12,367 bases of DNA. Source: DASUAO01 sp046484625. GTDB taxonomy: Bacteria > Actinomycetota > Acidimicrobiia > IMCC26256 > PALSA-555. A program made the translations under genes and the position numbers. Under the pieces are notes generated by a model. The model saw nothing but the letters and a program-made list of their open reading frames with translations. It had not been told where the DNA came from and made no database searches. Positions 11,604-12,367 of the stretch are shown piece by piece. Location of the stretch: positions 1 to 12,367 of the forward strand of contig JAWOIO010000150.1 of the NCBI GenBank assembly GCA_046484625.1, in the 5' to 3' direction. Positions within the stretch are counted from its first letter, which is position 1. Each line of letters begins with the position of its first letter.

Positions 11604-11804
11604 ATGAAGCAGTGGAACGCGATGCGGGGGCGGGTGTCGAGTCCGGCCGGCCGTCACGGCGGCGAGCGAGGGCAGACGACCGCGGAGTACGCCCTCGTGA
11701 TCCTGGGCGCGGCCGCCGTTGCCACGGCGCTCATCACCTGGGCGAGCAGCAGCAACGCGATCAAGGGGCTGTTCAACGACGTCGTCGGGAAGCTCCTCGG
11801 GTGA
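11604..11804 (+). CDS. flp: Flp-type pilin precursor
   Basis: This 66-residue product is the probable major pilin. A basic leader (1-23) ends in G-E-R-G, followed by Q-T-T-A-E-Y-A-L-V and a hydrophobic helix to about residue 47. Cleavage after Gly23 places Glu and Tyr at positions +5 and +6, the Flp-family signature, and leaves a mature peptide of 43 residues ending in V-V-G-K-L-L-G. The processing peptidase is not in the window. It is the only Tad gene with both an ATG and a consensus ribosome site and the only one from cpaF on not overlapped at its 5' end, fitting a need for high expression. The stop overlaps tadE in GTGA. Actinobacterial homologues are often filed under DUF4244. Confidence 0.88.
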   Translation: MKQWNAMRGRVSSPAGRHGGERGQTTAEYALVILGAAAVATALITWASSSNAIKGLFNDVVGKLLG

Positions 11805-12163
11805 CGCGGCACCGGGAGCGCGGCCAGGCCACCGTCGAGTTCGCGTTGCTCTTGCCGTTGGTGGTGATGGCCGCGCTCGCGGTCGTCCAGGTTGCCCTGA
11901 TCGTGCGCGATCACGTCGGCACCGTGCATGCGGCCCGAGAGGCTGCGCGCGCCGCGAGCGTGGATCCGGATCCGGCCCGCGCCACTCGCGCCGCGAGGCA
12001 CGTGCTCGCCGGCGCACAGGTACGGGTCGGCCCGCGCCCCGAAGTCGGGGAGCAGATCAGCGTCGAGGTCAGCTACGTCTCGAAGACCAACCTCCCGCTC
12101 GTCGGTGCACTGTTCCCGGATCCCCGCTTGCGCGCCACCGTCGTCATGCGGGTGGAGCGGTGA
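11801..12163 (+). CDS. tadE: TadE-like minor pilin / pseudopilin
   Basis: This 120-residue protein carries the TadE signature R-G-Q-A-T-V-E-F-A-L-L-L-P-L at 7-20, at the start of one N-terminal membrane helix (to about 36), then an extracellular domain with R-E-A-A-R-A-A (46-52) and a beta-rich C-terminal half. TadE-like proteins are pseudopilins thought to seed or anchor the Tad pilus. The short leader before Gly8 and the Glu at +5 suit the same prepilin peptidase as Flp. The start is GTG overlapping the pilin stop, and the stop overlaps the next gene in GTGA. Confidence 0.88.
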   Translation: MTRHRERGQATVEFALLLPLVVMAALAVVQVALIVRDHVGTVHAAREAARAASVDPDPARATRAARHVLAGAQVRVGPRPEVGEQISVEVSYVSKTNLPLVGALFPDPRLRATVVMRVER

Positions 12164-12367
12164 CCGCGTACCGGAGTGACACCCGGGTCGAGCACGGGGC
12201 CGCGTCGATCGTGGTCCTCGGCGTCCTTGTGCTGGGGGTCCTGCTCTGCTTCTCGGCCGCCCGGGCGGGAGCCGGTGCGGTCGCGGCCGCCCGGGCCGAC
12301 GCGGCCGCTGACGCGGCCGCCCTCGCCGCTGCCGACATGGTCGCCCTGGGACGTGGCGCGGGTGCGG
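12160..12367 (+). CDS. TadE-like/Rv3654c-type protein of the Tad cluster (partial, 5' end)
   Basis: The first 69 residues are present and the gene runs off the window. After a short polar start (H-G-A-A-S-I-V-V-L) there is a membrane helix (about 15-34), then the Ala-rich stretch A-R-A-D-A-A-A-D-A-A-A-L-A-A-A-D typical of TadG/Rv3654c-like secreted proteins of actinobacterial Tad clusters. In Mycobacterium the equivalent is a short TadE-like protein, which lies near a DEAD/DEAH-box helicase gene; a helicase downstream of this window is therefore predicted. The start is the GTG in the GTGA overlap with tadE. Confidence 0.8.
   Translation, partial: MTAYRSDTRVEHGAASIVVLGVLVLGVLLCFSAARAGAGAVAAARADAAADAAALAAADMVALGRGAGA

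Overview
The window is about 70% GC by eye. It shows a high-GC actinobacterial style: 13 of the 17 gene starts I assign are GTG, genes are chained by 4-base GTGA/ATGA overlaps, and several starts look leaderless. The right-hand end carries the actinobacterial form of the Tad/Flp pilus cluster, arranged as in Mycobacterium (CpaE-like, CpaF, TadB, TadC, Flp, TadE, TadE-like, with a divergent HAD phosphatase). I would guess a non-mycobacterial actinobacterium, perhaps Acidimicrobiia, but no 16S or other marker here proves it.

Left block, + strand (1-3685): the last codons of an unknown gene abut nadE (NAD+ synthase, synthetase domain only). An EamA-type transporter and a small helical protein of unknown function follow. 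After a 239-base leader comes a sigma-70 factor with regions 1.2 to 4, and 59 bases after its stop lies a selenocysteine tRNA (selC, anticodon TCA). The 3' ends of both the sigma gene and selC are overlaid by short tandem repeats with a 16-base period.

Middle block, - strand (3742-5977): polyphosphate kinase 2, a rhomboid protease and a DUF3093/DUF2510-like membrane protein form one run. The promoter-distal gene, ppk2, also seems to have its own leaderless promoter. Divergent from this run, on the + strand, is a 27-residue single-helix membrane peptide with a good ribosome site, closed by a GC-rich terminator at 6143-6166.

Right block (6209-12367): a D-cysteine desulfhydrase and a HAD-IB phosphatase are translationally coupled on the - strand. 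Divergently, seven + strand genes encode the Tad pilus machinery. The first four overlap end to start. A perfect 8-bp hairpin then separates tadC from the pilin gene, which has the best ribosome site of the set. Two minor-pilin-like genes follow and the last runs off the window.

The most notable points are selC with its shortened acceptor/T branch and repeated 3' end, the repeated TANNNT-(7 or 8 nt)-GTG start architecture at four genes, and RNA hairpins before the sigma and pilin genes. No insertion sequence, CRISPR array or origin was seen, and no stretch over 300 bases lacks a gene.
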